From Bacillota bacterium (GTDB lineage Bacteria > Bacillota_E > Sulfobacillia > Sulfobacillales > JAIMBI01), in assembly GCA_021828405.1 (NCBI GenBank), contig JAKARZ010000025.1:1-28686 (forward strand): a stretch of 28,686 nucleotides of DNA, given 5' to 3'. The notes beneath the pieces are model-generated. The model was not told the origin of the DNA. It ran no database searches and was given only the letters and a program-made list of their open reading frames with translations. Shown here piece after piece: positions 16,058 through 23,977 of this stretch (the stretch's first letter is position 1; every line of letters begins with the position of its first letter). Position numbers and translations under genes: made by a program.

Positions 16058-16885
16058 GTGCTGAATGAGGTGTTTCAACAGGCATGGGAGGTGGCATGGA
16101 ACCGGCGCGACACCTGGTGGCTGGCGCTGTGGCTGGGTCTCTTCGGGGCCGCGATGTTCGCGGTCACGGCCAGCCTCATGGCCCGGTCGGGATTGCGGGT
16201 GCCAGGGCCCGGATTCGGCTTGGTGGCCCCGTCGCCGTACGCGACGCTGGGACCGTCGGCGGGAGGGAGCGGCGGGCTCAATCTGTCGGTGCTCGTGAGC
16301 TTGGGCGGCGTGCTGATGATTGCCGGAGGCCTGGTCGCCCCGTTCATGATGGCCGGGGTCTACGGCGTGGTGGCGCGTGCCATGAGCAGTTCGCAAACCC
16401 TGCCCGCCGCTGCGTTTTGGCAGGAAGGCTGGCGCAACTGGGGGCGCGGCTACGGGCTCATCCTCCTTTGGCTCGTGATTGGGGCCGCCGCGATGCTGGC
16501 GGCCGGGATTCTGTTTGCCGTGCTGCACCTGCTCGGGGCCTTCGGGATCGTGCTGGCGGTGCTCGGTGGCCTGGCCGCGCTGGTCGGCGCCGTCCTCTGG
16601 ACGTACTGGAGCGTATCGCACCTGTTCATGGGGCGGTGGACGTGGCCACGGTCGCTCGGCCAGGGCCTCCTGAACGCTTGGACCTACAAGTGGCCCTCGC
16701 TTGGCGTGGTGGTGGTTCTGGTTCTGGGGGCCTCCGTGGTGAGCCTCGTGACTACACCCCTGGCACTGTGGCTGCCGCTGGGCCTGGTGGTGGAGGTTGT
16801 GGTGTCGGGCTGGATCGGGCTGTTTTTCGCAGCGGTGTGCCTCGGATTCCACGTGTACGGCGAACGACACGGCGGAGCGGCCTAA
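16058..16885 (+). CDS. Polytopic membrane protein of unknown function
   Basis: This is a 275-residue protein with about six hydrophobic helices. The first is near residue 20 (TWWLALWLGLFGAAMFAVTASLMA, shortened as LALWLGLFGAAMFAVTAS), with others at LVSLGGVLMIAGGLVAPFMM, ILLWLVIGAAAMLAAGILFA, GIVLAVLGGLAALVGAVLW, SLGVVVVLVLGASVVSLV and VVEVVVSGWIGLFFAAVCLG. The start NEVFQQAWEVAWNRRDTWW resembles proteins of the glycerophosphoryl-diester-phosphodiesterase-membrane/DUF975-like type, but I cannot assign it. The GTG at 16058 has GGAGGG 9 bases upstream; upstream in-frame starts lack one. A GCGGCC-TAAA-GGCCGC hairpin (16877-16892) straddles the stop. Confidence 0.7.
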   Translation: MLNEVFQQAWEVAWNRRDTWWLALWLGLFGAAMFAVTASLMARSGLRVPGPGFGLVAPSPYATLGPSAGGSGGLNLSVLVSLGGVLMIAGGLVAPFMMAGVYGVVARAMSSSQTLPAAAFWQEGWRNWGRGYGLILLWLVIGAAAMLAAGILFAVLHLLGAFGIVLAVLGGLAALVGAVLWTYWSVSHLFMGRWTWPRSLGQGLLNAWTYKWPSLGVVVVLVLGASVVSLVTTPLALWLPLGLVVEVVVSGWIGLFFAAVCLGFHVYGERHGGAA

Positions 16886-16892
16886 AGGCCGC
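16877..16892 (+). terminator. Short GC-rich hairpin at a stop codon
   Basis: GCGGCC (16877-16882) pairs with GGCCGC (16887-16892) around TAAA, the loop holding the stop codon of the preceding gene. The stem is only 6 bp and no T run follows, so termination is uncertain. The rest of the gap to 17169 shows no clear gene; AT-rich bases near 17088-17103, unusual here, may be the promoter for the following export operon. Confidence 0.3.
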
Positions 16893-17169
16893 CGCCAAGC
16901 ACCTTCGCCGCACGGCTGGGGTGGCCGACAAACGCTCGTCCCCCGCAGTTCTTGGATCGGCGTGGCAAAGGGCACGATGCGTCCCTTGAGCCCTGCCCAC
17001 TTCGGGCGTCGGCCGGAAGCCCACCACAATGCGCCGGCCCCCGAGCGAACCCTCCGCATTCGCCGTAACACGCGGGCCCATCTCATCTTGATAATTTTTA
17101 TACAGTGGCCTGGCACACTCAAGAGGTTCGGACCACTACACGAGACGTGGGGAGAGAGGGATCAGCAGC

Positions 17170-18675
17170 GTGTCAACCTCGGGTGCTATGGGGATGCCGG
17201 AGCAGAAAACCCGCCGGGGCCTGTCCATGCCGCGGGTGGTGGCCCTGGCCGGCGGTACGACGGTGGTGCTGGCGGGCTTGGTGTACGTCGTGGTGGGGGC
17301 GGGTCATCCCCCCAGCGCCGGCAAGTATCTCACCGCGCCAGTGCGGCGGGGTTCAGTATCGCTCACCTATCAAGCCACCGGAGACTTGATCCCGGTCCAG
17401 ACGGCTGCATTCGCCGTGCCGGCCAATGCCACTTTGTCCTCGCTGGCGGTGCATGCGGGCGAAGCGGTCAGCTCGGGCCAGACGCTGGCTACCTTCGCCG
17501 ACCCGGGCCTCGCATCCAAGCTGGCCGCGGCCAACGCCACCCTGCTGGCGGCCGAGAGCCAGCTCGCAGCGCTCGAGGCCCCCACGCACACCGCCGCCGC
17601 CAGCAGCGCGGTGCAGGTGGCCGATGCCACGCTGGCGGTGGGGAGCGCGGCCGTGGCCGCCGACCAAGCGGCCGTGAGCGCACTGACGGTGACCAGCACG
17701 GCCGCTGGCACGGTCACCCTGCTGGTGTCTCCCGGCCAAACCGTGGCGGCCAGCCAGCCGCTCGCGACGGAGGGCGGCACCACCTACACCAGCCCTGCGG
17801 CAGGTACGGTGGGGTCGGTGGATGTGTCCTCGGGGGCGCAGGTCAGTGCGGGCCAGGCGCTCGCCACTATCAGCGACCCGTCGCTGCTGGCGAAGCTGGC
17901 GGCGGACCAGGCCACCGTGATTCAGGACCGCATCGCCGTGGCCAGCGCGGAGGCGGCGGACGGCAACGCCAGCCAGGCGGCGGCGCTGGCCGTGGCTCAG
18001 TCCAACGTGTCGGCCGATCTGAGTGCCGTGGCGTCGCTGCGTCAGGCGGTGGCGGCGCTGGACGCCACGGCGCCCTTTCCCGGTGAGGTGGTGTTTGCCT
18101 CGTCGTCCGGCGCAACCGGGAAGGTGGTCGCGGTGGACTCGCTCGACCGGCAAATCACGGTGCCGGTGCCCGAGACGGAGCTGTCCCTGCTGCACACCGG
18201 GCAACCTGTTGTGGTGACGTTGCCCGCGTACCCCGGGCAGAAATTTTCCGGTACGGTCAGCAGTGTAGCGCCGGTGGGTACGTACGCCAACGGTGTGTCG
18301 TCGTTTCCGGTGGAGGTGTCGCTGCCCAGCATGCCCAACGTGGCTTACTACGGGCTCAGTGCCGACGTCGTGATCGCACTCCGGTCGGTGCATGGCCAAC
18401 TGGTGGTGCCGCTTGCGGCGCTGGGCACGCGAGGCGGCCACACGGTCGTGAGGGTGCTGAAGGGGAGCCAGGTGACGGTGGTGCCGGTGAAGGTGCTGCT
18501 GGAGTCCACGGCAACGGCTGCGGTGACGTCGCCCCACCTTGCGGTGGGGGCACAGGTGATCATTGCCCAGCCGACGTCGGCGACGGGCGCGAAGAAGCTT
18601 CGCACCAAGGGCCGCGCTGTGCGGGGCGGCGCTGGCAAGGGCCGCGGGGGCCGCGGGGGCGGGGGCAAACCATGA
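17170..18675 (+). CDS. HlyD/MacA-like efflux adaptor subunit
   Basis: This is a 501-residue adaptor of the membrane-fusion type. A single N-terminal helix (VVALAGGTTVVLAGLVYVVVGAG, about 20-40) anchors it with the rest outside. The barrel-sandwich (biotinyl-lipoyl-like) domain is split around a helical hairpin: VPANATLSSLAVHAGEAVSSGQTLATFADPGLASKL before it, and a second lipoyl-like copy TYTSPAAGTVGSVDVSSGAQ-type after it. The beta-barrel follows (QITVPVPETELSLLHTGQPVVVTLPAYPGQKFSGTVSSV). The low-complexity tail is rich in Gly, Arg and Lys. Two lipoyl-like segments are more than the usual one. The GTG at 17170 follows GGGGAGAGAGGG; ATG codons at 17188 and 17194 are alternatives. It overlaps the next gene by 4 bp, so adaptor, ATPase and permease form one operon. 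Confidence 0.85.
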   Translation: MSTSGAMGMPEQKTRRGLSMPRVVALAGGTTVVLAGLVYVVVGAGHPPSAGKYLTAPVRRGSVSLTYQATGDLIPVQTAAFAVPANATLSSLAVHAGEAVSSGQTLATFADPGLASKLAAANATLLAAESQLAALEAPTHTAAASSAVQVADATLAVGSAAVAADQAAVSALTVTSTAAGTVTLLVSPGQTVAASQPLATEGGTTYTSPAAGTVGSVDVSSGAQVSAGQALATISDPSLLAKLAADQATVIQDRIAVASAEAADGNASQAAALAVAQSNVSADLSAVASLRQAVAALDATAPFPGEVVFASSSGATGKVVAVDSLDRQITVPVPETELSLLHTGQPVVVTLPAYPGQKFSGTVSSVAPVGTYANGVSSFPVEVSLPSMPNVAYYGLSADVVIALRSVHGQLVVPLAALGTRGGHTVVRVLKGSQVTVVPVKVLLESTATAAVTSPHLAVGAQVIIAQPTSATGAKKLRTKGRAVRGGAGKGRGGRGGGGKP

Positions 18676-19355
18676 TCCGGGTGGAGCGCCTGACCAAGGA
18701 ATACCCCATGGCGGGTGGCACCGTGCACGCCCTGCACGAGGTGAGCTTTGAGATTCCCACTGGTTCGCTCGCGGCCATCATGGGGCAGTCGGGCTCAGGC
18801 AAGACCACGCTGCTGAACTTGCTTGGGGGCCTGGATGGGCCCACCGCGGGCCGATACTGGCTGAATGGCCGCGACGTGAGTGCCTTCGGTGTCGTTGAGT
18901 GGTCGCGGGAGCGCAATCGGACGATCGGGTTTGTGTTTCAGGCGTTCAATCTGCTGCCCAGCATGTCGGCACTGGGCAACGTGGAGTTGCCGCTGGTGTA
19001 CCGCCGGGTCCCGCCGCGGGTGCGCCGCCAGCGCGCCCAGGCGGTGCTGGAGGCGATGGGCCTCGCCAATCGGAGCCATCATCGCCCCGCGGAGCTTTCC
19101 GGGGGTCAGCAGCAGCGCGTGGCGATTGCGCGGGCGCTGGTGGGTGACCCGCCCCTCCTGCTGGCCGATGAACCGACCGGCAACCTGGATGCTGAGACGG
19201 GTCAGGAGATTCTGGACCTGCTCGCGACATTGCACCAACAGGGGCGCACCATCGTGATCGTGACGCACTCCGCCGAGGTGGCCGCCCGTTGCCAGCTCGT
19301 GCTGCAGATGCGGGATGGCCGGATGCTGCCCGCGGCGGACGGAGGTGGCGCGTGA
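18672..19355 (+). CDS. MacB/LolD-type ABC transporter ATPase
   Basis: This is a 227-residue ATPase of the LolD/MacB/FtsE group. It has Walker A MGQSGSGKTTLLNLLGGLD, Q loop FVFQAFNLLPSMSALGNVELP, signature LSGGQQQRVAIARALVGDPP, Walker B LLLADEPTGNLD and the switch His in IVIVTHSAEVA. It energises the permease encoded immediately downstream. The ATG overlaps the adaptor stop (ATGA, 18672-18675) and its own stop overlaps the permease start (GTGA, 19352-19355), so all three are translationally coupled in a fixed ratio. Confidence 0.93.
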   Translation: MIRVERLTKEYPMAGGTVHALHEVSFEIPTGSLAAIMGQSGSGKTTLLNLLGGLDGPTAGRYWLNGRDVSAFGVVEWSRERNRTIGFVFQAFNLLPSMSALGNVELPLVYRRVPPRVRRQRAQAVLEAMGLANRSHHRPAELSGGQQQRVAIARALVGDPPLLLADEPTGNLDAETGQEILDLLATLHQQGRTIVIVTHSAEVAARCQLVLQMRDGRMLPAADGGGA

Positions 19356-20518
19356 CGTGGCTTGACAGCCTCCGGACGGCTTGGGCGGGAATGTGGAGCA
19401 GCAAGCTGCGCGCCCTGCTCACGATGCTGGGGGTCATTATCGGGGTGGCCGCGGTAATTACGCTGGTGGCCATTGGCAACGGCGCGTCCCAGACCGTGGC
19501 ATCCCGCATTGAAACGCTGGGCACCAATGTCTTGTTTGTGACGCCCGGGCCCGGGACCCCATTCACGACGCGGCAGGTGGCTTACATTCGCGACAACACA
19601 CCGGTGGCGCGGGTGGTGGTGCCGATGCTGAACAGCGGCGGTCAGCTGTCGGTGGGGACCACCACCTTGTCCACCACGGTAGTGGGCACCACGCCCGGGT
19701 ATCAGGCGCTGGGGGCCATCCACTTGGCAGCGGGGCGATTTCTCGCACCCACCGACATCACGCTGAACCGCCACTCGGCGGTGTTGGGCGCCAACGTGAG
19801 CCAGGCCCTCTTCGGCGCGGGCAATCCCGTGGGGGCGCATGTCTCCCTACTGGGCCAGCGCTTCACTGTGGTGGGGGTGCTGCAGCCGGTGGGGCAGGGA
19901 CCGGGCACCAGTCAGGACAATTCCGTGTTCATCCCGCTGCCGGTGGCGCAGTTTCTGCTGAACACGCAGAATTTGTCGGCTGTGCTGGTAGGGGCCTCGT
20001 CCCCTACCGCCGCGTCACAGGCGCAGGACCTGCTGACGAACCTTTACACGAACCGGTTTGGATCCTCCACGTCGGTCACCGTGGCGTCCGAGGACCAGGT
20101 GCTGGCGACCCTGTCCGCTACCCGAGCCACCTTCACCAACCTGCTGGCTGGCACCGCGCTCATCTCGCTAGTGGTGGGCGGCATCGGGATCATGAACATC
20201 ATGCTGGTGTCTGTTACGGAGCGCACCCGGGAGATCGGGGTGCGCCGCGCCGTGGGCGCGGTGCCCGAGGATGTGGTGCTGCAGTTCCTGCTGGAGGCGA
20301 TGGTGATGAGTCTCACCGGGGGCGCGCTGGGCGTCGGCGTGGGCCTGGTGCTGGTGCACTTGGCGCCGCTCATTCTGAAAACCCCGGCGGTCTTCACTCC
20401 GTCCTCGGTGGTGCTGGCTTTTGTGTTCAGCACCCTGGTGGGGCTGGTGTTTGGCATGTACCCCGCCATCAAGGCATCCCATCTGCACCCGATTGATGCC
20501 CTGCGCCACAGTGGCTGA
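19352..20518 (+). CDS. MacB-like ABC transporter permease
   Basis: This is a 388-residue permease of the MacB/FtsX kind. It begins with SLRTAWAGMWSSKLRALLTMLGVIIGVAAVITLVAIG, a helix with the conserved SKLRALLTMLGVIIG. The extracytoplasmic MacB_PCD domain spans about 45-255. Three helices follow, including LVVGGIGIMNIMLVSVTERTREIGVRRAVGA, the strongest family signature, and the end YPAIKASHLHPIDALR. It works with the ATPase and adaptor just upstream as a MacAB-type machine. The GTG at 19352 has GGAGG 6 bases upstream. In an organism without an outer membrane the adaptor would act only in the wall zone, as in some Gram-positive MacAB-like systems. Confidence 0.92.
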   Translation: MTWLDSLRTAWAGMWSSKLRALLTMLGVIIGVAAVITLVAIGNGASQTVASRIETLGTNVLFVTPGPGTPFTTRQVAYIRDNTPVARVVVPMLNSGGQLSVGTTTLSTTVVGTTPGYQALGAIHLAAGRFLAPTDITLNRHSAVLGANVSQALFGAGNPVGAHVSLLGQRFTVVGVLQPVGQGPGTSQDNSVFIPLPVAQFLLNTQNLSAVLVGASSPTAASQAQDLLTNLYTNRFGSSTSVTVASEDQVLATLSATRATFTNLLAGTALISLVVGGIGIMNIMLVSVTERTREIGVRRAVGAVPEDVVLQFLLEAMVMSLTGGALGVGVGLVLVHLAPLILKTPAVFTPSSVVLAFVFSTLVGLVFGMYPAIKASHLHPIDALRHSG

Positions 20519-20670
20519 TGATGGGCGGCGGGGAGCCGCGAGCCCGGGATGGGTGTACCCTGGACGATAGTGGCCGCCAAGCGGAGGCTCGCGAACTCCT
20601 CGGCTGGATTCCTGGGCCGTGTGTGCGCGCTCGAACAGGAACAGTCATTCATCGGATCGGGGTGGCCGCA

Positions 20671-21000
20671 GTGACGGTCTTGGTGCTGGATGATGAGCTC
20701 GGCGTCGTGCGTCTGTTGACCATGATGCTGGAGGCGCGCGGCCATCGGGTGGTGGGGGCCGGCCGGTGGGACGCGGCACTGCTGGACAACCGCTGCGATG
20801 CGGCACTCGTGGATTGGCACATCGGCACCGACGATGGGCGGGTGGCCATCGAGCGTCTGGTGAGGGCAGGACTGGACCGGTCCCGGGTGGCCGTGATGAC
20901 GGGGCATCCGGGGGCCGAGGCCAGCCCGTACCGGCTGTGGACGAAGCCGTTTTCCCTGGCTGAGGTGGCTAAGTGGGTGGAATCGCTGGGCCCGCGGTAG
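20671..21000 (+). CDS. Single-domain response regulator (receiver domain only)
   Basis: This is a 109-residue receiver domain with no output domain. It has the acidic pocket in VLVLDDELGVVRLL, the probable phosphoacceptor Asp in AALVDWHIGTDDG, the conserved Thr in VAVMTGHPG and the Lys-Pro in LWTKPFSLAEVAKWVE. Such proteins are phosphorylated by a histidine kinase and act by protein contact, like CheY or Spo0F. No kinase is in the window. The GTG at 20671 is the most likely start; GTG 20662 is an alternative and upstream sequence is not receiver-like. It is convergent with APS reductase, 8 bases apart. Confidence 0.8.
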   Translation: MTVLVLDDELGVVRLLTMMLEARGHRVVGAGRWDAALLDNRCDAALVDWHIGTDDGRVAIERLVRAGLDRSRVAVMTGHPGAEASPYRLWTKPFSLAEVAKWVESLGPR

Positions 21001-21008
21001 CGGCGGGG

Positions 21009-21707
21009 TCAAACCCGTGGCGCAGTGCCGGGATGGATGCCGCATTCGGTCTTGTTGCGACTTGCCCACCGCCCCGCGCGCGGGTCTTCGCCAGGCCCGA
21101 CGGCCCGGGTGCATGGCGCGCACCCGATGGAGGGATAGCCCCGGTCGTGCAGGGGGTTGTATGGAACTCGGTGTTGGCGGACGTACCGCCAAACCTGCCC
21201 CGTGGTCCAGCGTACGAGCGGATTGACCTTGATGAGGCCAAACTTGGCATCGACCTCCACCACCCGTGCCCCGGCTCGAAACGGCGTCTGGTCCCGGCGA
21301 ATCCCCGTGATCCAGGCATCCAGTCCGCGCAGCATCTGTCTAAGCGGCTCCACCTTGCGCATGCGGCAGCAGGCATCGGGATCCCGCTCCCAGAGCCGGT
21401 CGCCGTAGTGTTCTGCTTGGAGCGTCAGCGTGAGGGAGGGGGGCCGGCGCTCCGGCACCAGCCCATAGCGAGCCACGACGGCGTCCACCAGCGCATACGT
21501 TTCCGGAAACAGCACTCCCGTGTCCAGGTAAAACACCCGAGGGGTCGGGGTCGCCCGCACCAGCATGTCCAGGACACACATGTCCTCGACACCGAAGCTC
21601 GAAGCCAGGGCCACCTGACTGCCAAACGTTGAAACTGCCCAGGCACAGATAGCCTGGGGGTCGGCTGTCTCCAACTCGTCTGCCCAACGCGCCACCGATC
21701 CCTGCAT
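21009..21707 (-). CDS. cysH: Phosphoadenylyl/adenylyl-sulfate reductase
   Basis: This is a 232-residue assimilatory reductase that makes sulfite from activated sulfate. It has the PP-loop-like VALASSFGVEDMCVLDMLVRA, the DTGVLFPETYALVD segment, and the four-cysteine set DACCRMRKVEPL, GCAPCTRAV plus ECGIHPG carrying the catalytic Cys. The CC...CxxC set binds a [4Fe-4S] cluster and marks the APS-type enzyme, which uses thioredoxin as donor; a thioredoxin gene lies at 9010. The ATG at 21707 has GGAGAGG 5 bases upstream. An ATG at 21731 and a GTG at 21764 would extend it. No other sulfate-assimilation gene is adjacent here. Confidence 0.92.
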   Translation of the reverse strand: MQGSVARWADELETADPQAICAWAVSTFGSQVALASSFGVEDMCVLDMLVRATPTPRVFYLDTGVLFPETYALVDAVVARYGLVPERRPPSLTLTLQAEHYGDRLWERDPDACCRMRKVEPLRQMLRGLDAWITGIRRDQTPFRAGARVVEVDAKFGLIKVNPLVRWTTGQVWRYVRQHRVPYNPLHDRGYPSIGCAPCTRAVGPGEDPRAGRWASRNKTECGIHPGTAPRV

Positions 21708-22272
21708 CGCGGCCTCTCCATGGTGCCCCATCGCTGTCGCTCTCCCTCCTCGTCCCACAGCCACCCGCGCGCTCGGGCGTTGGCTGGGTCACGCCCGTAG
21801 GCTACGCGGCGGCCCTTCGTGTGCCACCCCCGGATTGTGGTCCGCCGCCCCTACAAGCCAGCCGCACACCGGGTGCGGGGCCAGCAGGCGGGCTGTCAGT
21901 GCAGCGGGAGTTCACGCGGGAGTCGGCTTGCGGCTCGGGACGCCGTCAGCCGGACCGCGCCGCGGACATTTGGGCGAGCGGGTGCTGGCGCTTGCGGGTG
22001 ACGATGAGTCCATGCCCAAGGAACGCCGCAAATTCTCGGGGTCCTGCGAGAAAACCGTGTGCGTGTGGGTCGCCAAGCCGACGCCACGTGGCGCGGCGCG
22101 CTCTCGGGTCTGGCCTGTGTGGCCAGGCCGCTGCCGGAGCATCGACCCGCGAGGTGGCGAGCCGCAGCCCGCCGGAGCAATGGCCACCCTGCAGGCCGTG
22201 AACGGCGATCCCCGCGCTTAGGCCGTCCTTGCGGTGTTGGCCGACTTCGCGCGGTCAAGGGGAGATCTCGCG
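21708..22272. other. About 560 bp without an intact gene; possible transposase scrap
   Basis: No intact gene is seen. At 22014 an ATG opens a short frame beginning MPKERRKFS, which looks like the start of an IS3-type OrfA transposase; it loses resemblance after about 15 residues (EKTV persists), and a GTG-GCG-CGG stretch in a different frame near 22086 could be the VAR of the usual VARELG motif. This is at best a 100-bp remnant. The rest has no recognisable motif in any frame. Confidence 0.35.
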
Positions 22273-23265
22273 TCAGGGATTTAAGGTACGTGGCACTTGA
22301 TTTTTGAAAGCCAGCACGTCCAGGGTCGGGGCAATCGTCGCGTAGCCCCAATTGAGCAGGGACTCGGCATCGAGATACTCGGTGGTGAACAGTTGGGCAT
22401 GCAACAGCACGCCCACCAGTGTCACAGGGTATCCGTTGACGGTCCGCTGGGCCGCGAACACCAGGGTGCAGGCCGCCTGGGTGGTCCACCCCGTCTTCAG
22501 CCCGATCACCGTCGGATCCCGCCAGAGGATGCCGTTGATGTTGATGACCGTGGGGTTGTTGGGCAGGCTGGCGGTCTTGGTGCGCACGATTTGGCGCAGC
22601 ACGGGAATCTGAAGGTCCAACTCTGCGAGACGCAACAGGTCACCGGCACTGGAGGTGGACCCCGGGGAGATGCCGTCGGGGTCCGCGTAGTGGGTGTGAT
22701 GCAAGCCCAGCGACTGGGCAGTCTGGTTCATCAGGCCCACGAAGGCGGCGGTATGGCCCGACACCGCCTGGGCCAGCGCCACCGCCGCGTCGTTGGCCGA
22801 CACCATGAGCATGCCCGTCAGCAGCTGCTGCACGGTAAAGCGCTCGCCCGGCTGCATGCGCATGTCCGAGCCGCCGGTCGCCGCGGCGGATGGGGAGATG
22901 ACCACCACCTGGTTCATGGGCAGCGTCTCGGCCACCAGGTAGGCGGTCATCAGCTTGGTGGTGGACGCGATGGGACCCTGCTGCGTCAGGTTCTGGGCGT
23001 ACAGGAGCTGGGATTGCCCGTAGACCGCGAGCGCGGCGTCGGGCTCGTGCAGCGCGAACGGCAACGACGTCCCGTTCGGGATCCAGCGGATGGGATGGGT
23101 CGCGGCGGACGTGGCAACGTCGTCCCGGCGGGCGGCGGCGTGGGGCCGCACGGCGGCGCGGGACGAATGCAGGGCCAGAGATGCCAGGATGCCGCCCGCC
23201 ACGAGCATGGCCAGCGCAGCCAAAATATGACGCACCATCGGGCGGATTCTTCTGCGTCGTGCCAC
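22273..23265 (-). CDS. D-alanyl-D-alanine carboxypeptidase (peptidase S11)
   Basis: This is a 330-residue low-molecular-weight penicillin-binding protein that trims the terminal D-Ala of peptidoglycan stem peptides. An N-terminal basic stretch and helix (ILAALAMLVAGGILASLAL, about 14-32) serve as signal or anchor. The active-site motifs are SxxK in ASTTKLMTAYL (Ser 101, Lys 104), SxN in MVSANDAAVAL (156-158) and KTG in IGLKTGWT (257-259). The C-terminal beta domain and amphipathic membrane anchor of DacA are absent, so it ends just after the catalytic domain, like shorter DacF-type enzymes. The GTG at 23265 lies 5 bases after GGGGGGA. It follows the MntR-like gene on the same strand after 117 bp; TACAAT on the minus strand near 23371-23376 is a possible -10. 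Confidence 0.9.
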   Translation of the reverse strand: MARRRRIRPMVRHILAALAMLVAGGILASLALHSSRAAVRPHAAARRDDVATSAATHPIRWIPNGTSLPFALHEPDAALAVYGQSQLLYAQNLTQQGPIASTTKLMTAYLVAETLPMNQVVVISPSAAATGGSDMRMQPGERFTVQQLLTGMLMVSANDAAVALAQAVSGHTAAFVGLMNQTAQSLGLHHTHYADPDGISPGSTSSAGDLLRLAELDLQIPVLRQIVRTKTASLPNNPTVININGILWRDPTVIGLKTGWTTQAACTLVFAAQRTVNGYPVTLVGVLLHAQLFTTEYLDAESLLNWGYATIAPTLDVLAFKNQVPRTLNP

Positions 23266-23382
23266 CGGCGTCCCCCCGGACTTGAGATGCCGTGGGCGGG
23301 CGGCGACCTCCTGATGCCGGACGTTGCGCGTGCCCCCGGTGGTGGCGTCATGCCACCCACATGCCAGATTGATTGTACACAG

Positions 23383-23841
23383 TCACGGGTCGGTCTGCAC
23401 GGCGGGGCGGCCGGCCCGCGTGTTGGCAAATTGGCGCTGGTGCGCCTGAAAATGCTCCCACCACGCTGGGTCCCGCTGGGCCAGGTCCCACAGCGCCTCG
23501 ATCGCCTCCAGGGCCTCCGCATCCATGAAGTGCTCAATGCCCTCCACCACGTCGTGGATGCGGAGCGGATCCCGGAGACCCAGCTGCCGCAAGAACCGCT
23601 CCAGGGCGTCATGACGCGCCGCCAGCGAACGCCCCCGGCCCTCGCCCAAGGGCGTGAGCGTGAGTCCTCGATAGCGCTCATATTTCAGCAAGCCGTCCTG
23701 GTCCAGGCGGCGCACCATCTTGCTGACCGACGCCACGGACAGGTGGAGGCGCGCGGCGATGTCGCTCACCCGCGCCGCACCGCGGTCGCGGGTCAATATC
23801 CAAATCGCCTCGAGATAATCTTCGCGGCTGGGGCTGGCCAT
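23383..23841 (-). CDS. MntR/DtxR-family metal-dependent regulator
   Basis: This is a 152-residue regulator. The N-terminus SPSREDYLEAIWILTRDRGAARVSDIAARL and the recognition part VASVSKMVRRLDQDGLLKYERYRGLTLTPLGEGRG form the winged helix of the MntR group (1-70). The dimerisation and metal domain (about 75-140) has RHDALERFLRQLG, HDVVEGIEHFMDAEALEAIEAL, with His and Glu at metal-ligand positions. No SH3-like third domain is present, as in MntR. It probably represses metal uptake genes or activates export when Mn or Fe binds. The ATG at 23841 follows GGGGGAGGCG. The VIT1-like carrier in the window is a candidate target but shows no shared operator. Confidence 0.85.
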   Translation of the reverse strand: MASPSREDYLEAIWILTRDRGAARVSDIAARLHLSVASVSKMVRRLDQDGLLKYERYRGLTLTPLGEGRGRSLAARHDALERFLRQLGLRDPLRIHDVVEGIEHFMDAEALEAIEALWDLAQRDPAWWEHFQAHQRQFANTRAGRPAVQTDP

Positions 23842-23857
23842 CCCATCGCCTCCCCCG

Positions 23858-23877
23858 TAGGATATGCATGGCTCCTA
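23858..23877. promoter_or_regulatory. Inverted repeat upstream of the MntR-like gene
   Basis: TAGGA (23858-23862) and TCCTA (23873-23877) flank a 10-base centre that contains ATGCAT. It lies 17-36 bases before the regulator's start codon and could be an autoregulatory site. The arms are short, so chance is possible. Confidence 0.3.
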
Positions 23878-23977
23878 GAATATGGGTGGCCCAGCAGGCC
23901 ACCCCTTCGTTGGGTGCCGTGTTTACAGCTTCTTGACCTTTTCGCACAATCGGCCGGTTACAATGCGCGCGGGGGGG

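Noticed and set aside
15992..17122. Minus-strand frame with a protein-like start near 17086, opposite the polytopic membrane protein
   Set aside because: The first 60 or so residues are basic and slightly protein-like, but no family is recognised, no ribosome site is present, and the rest is antisense to a gene with clear membrane helices.
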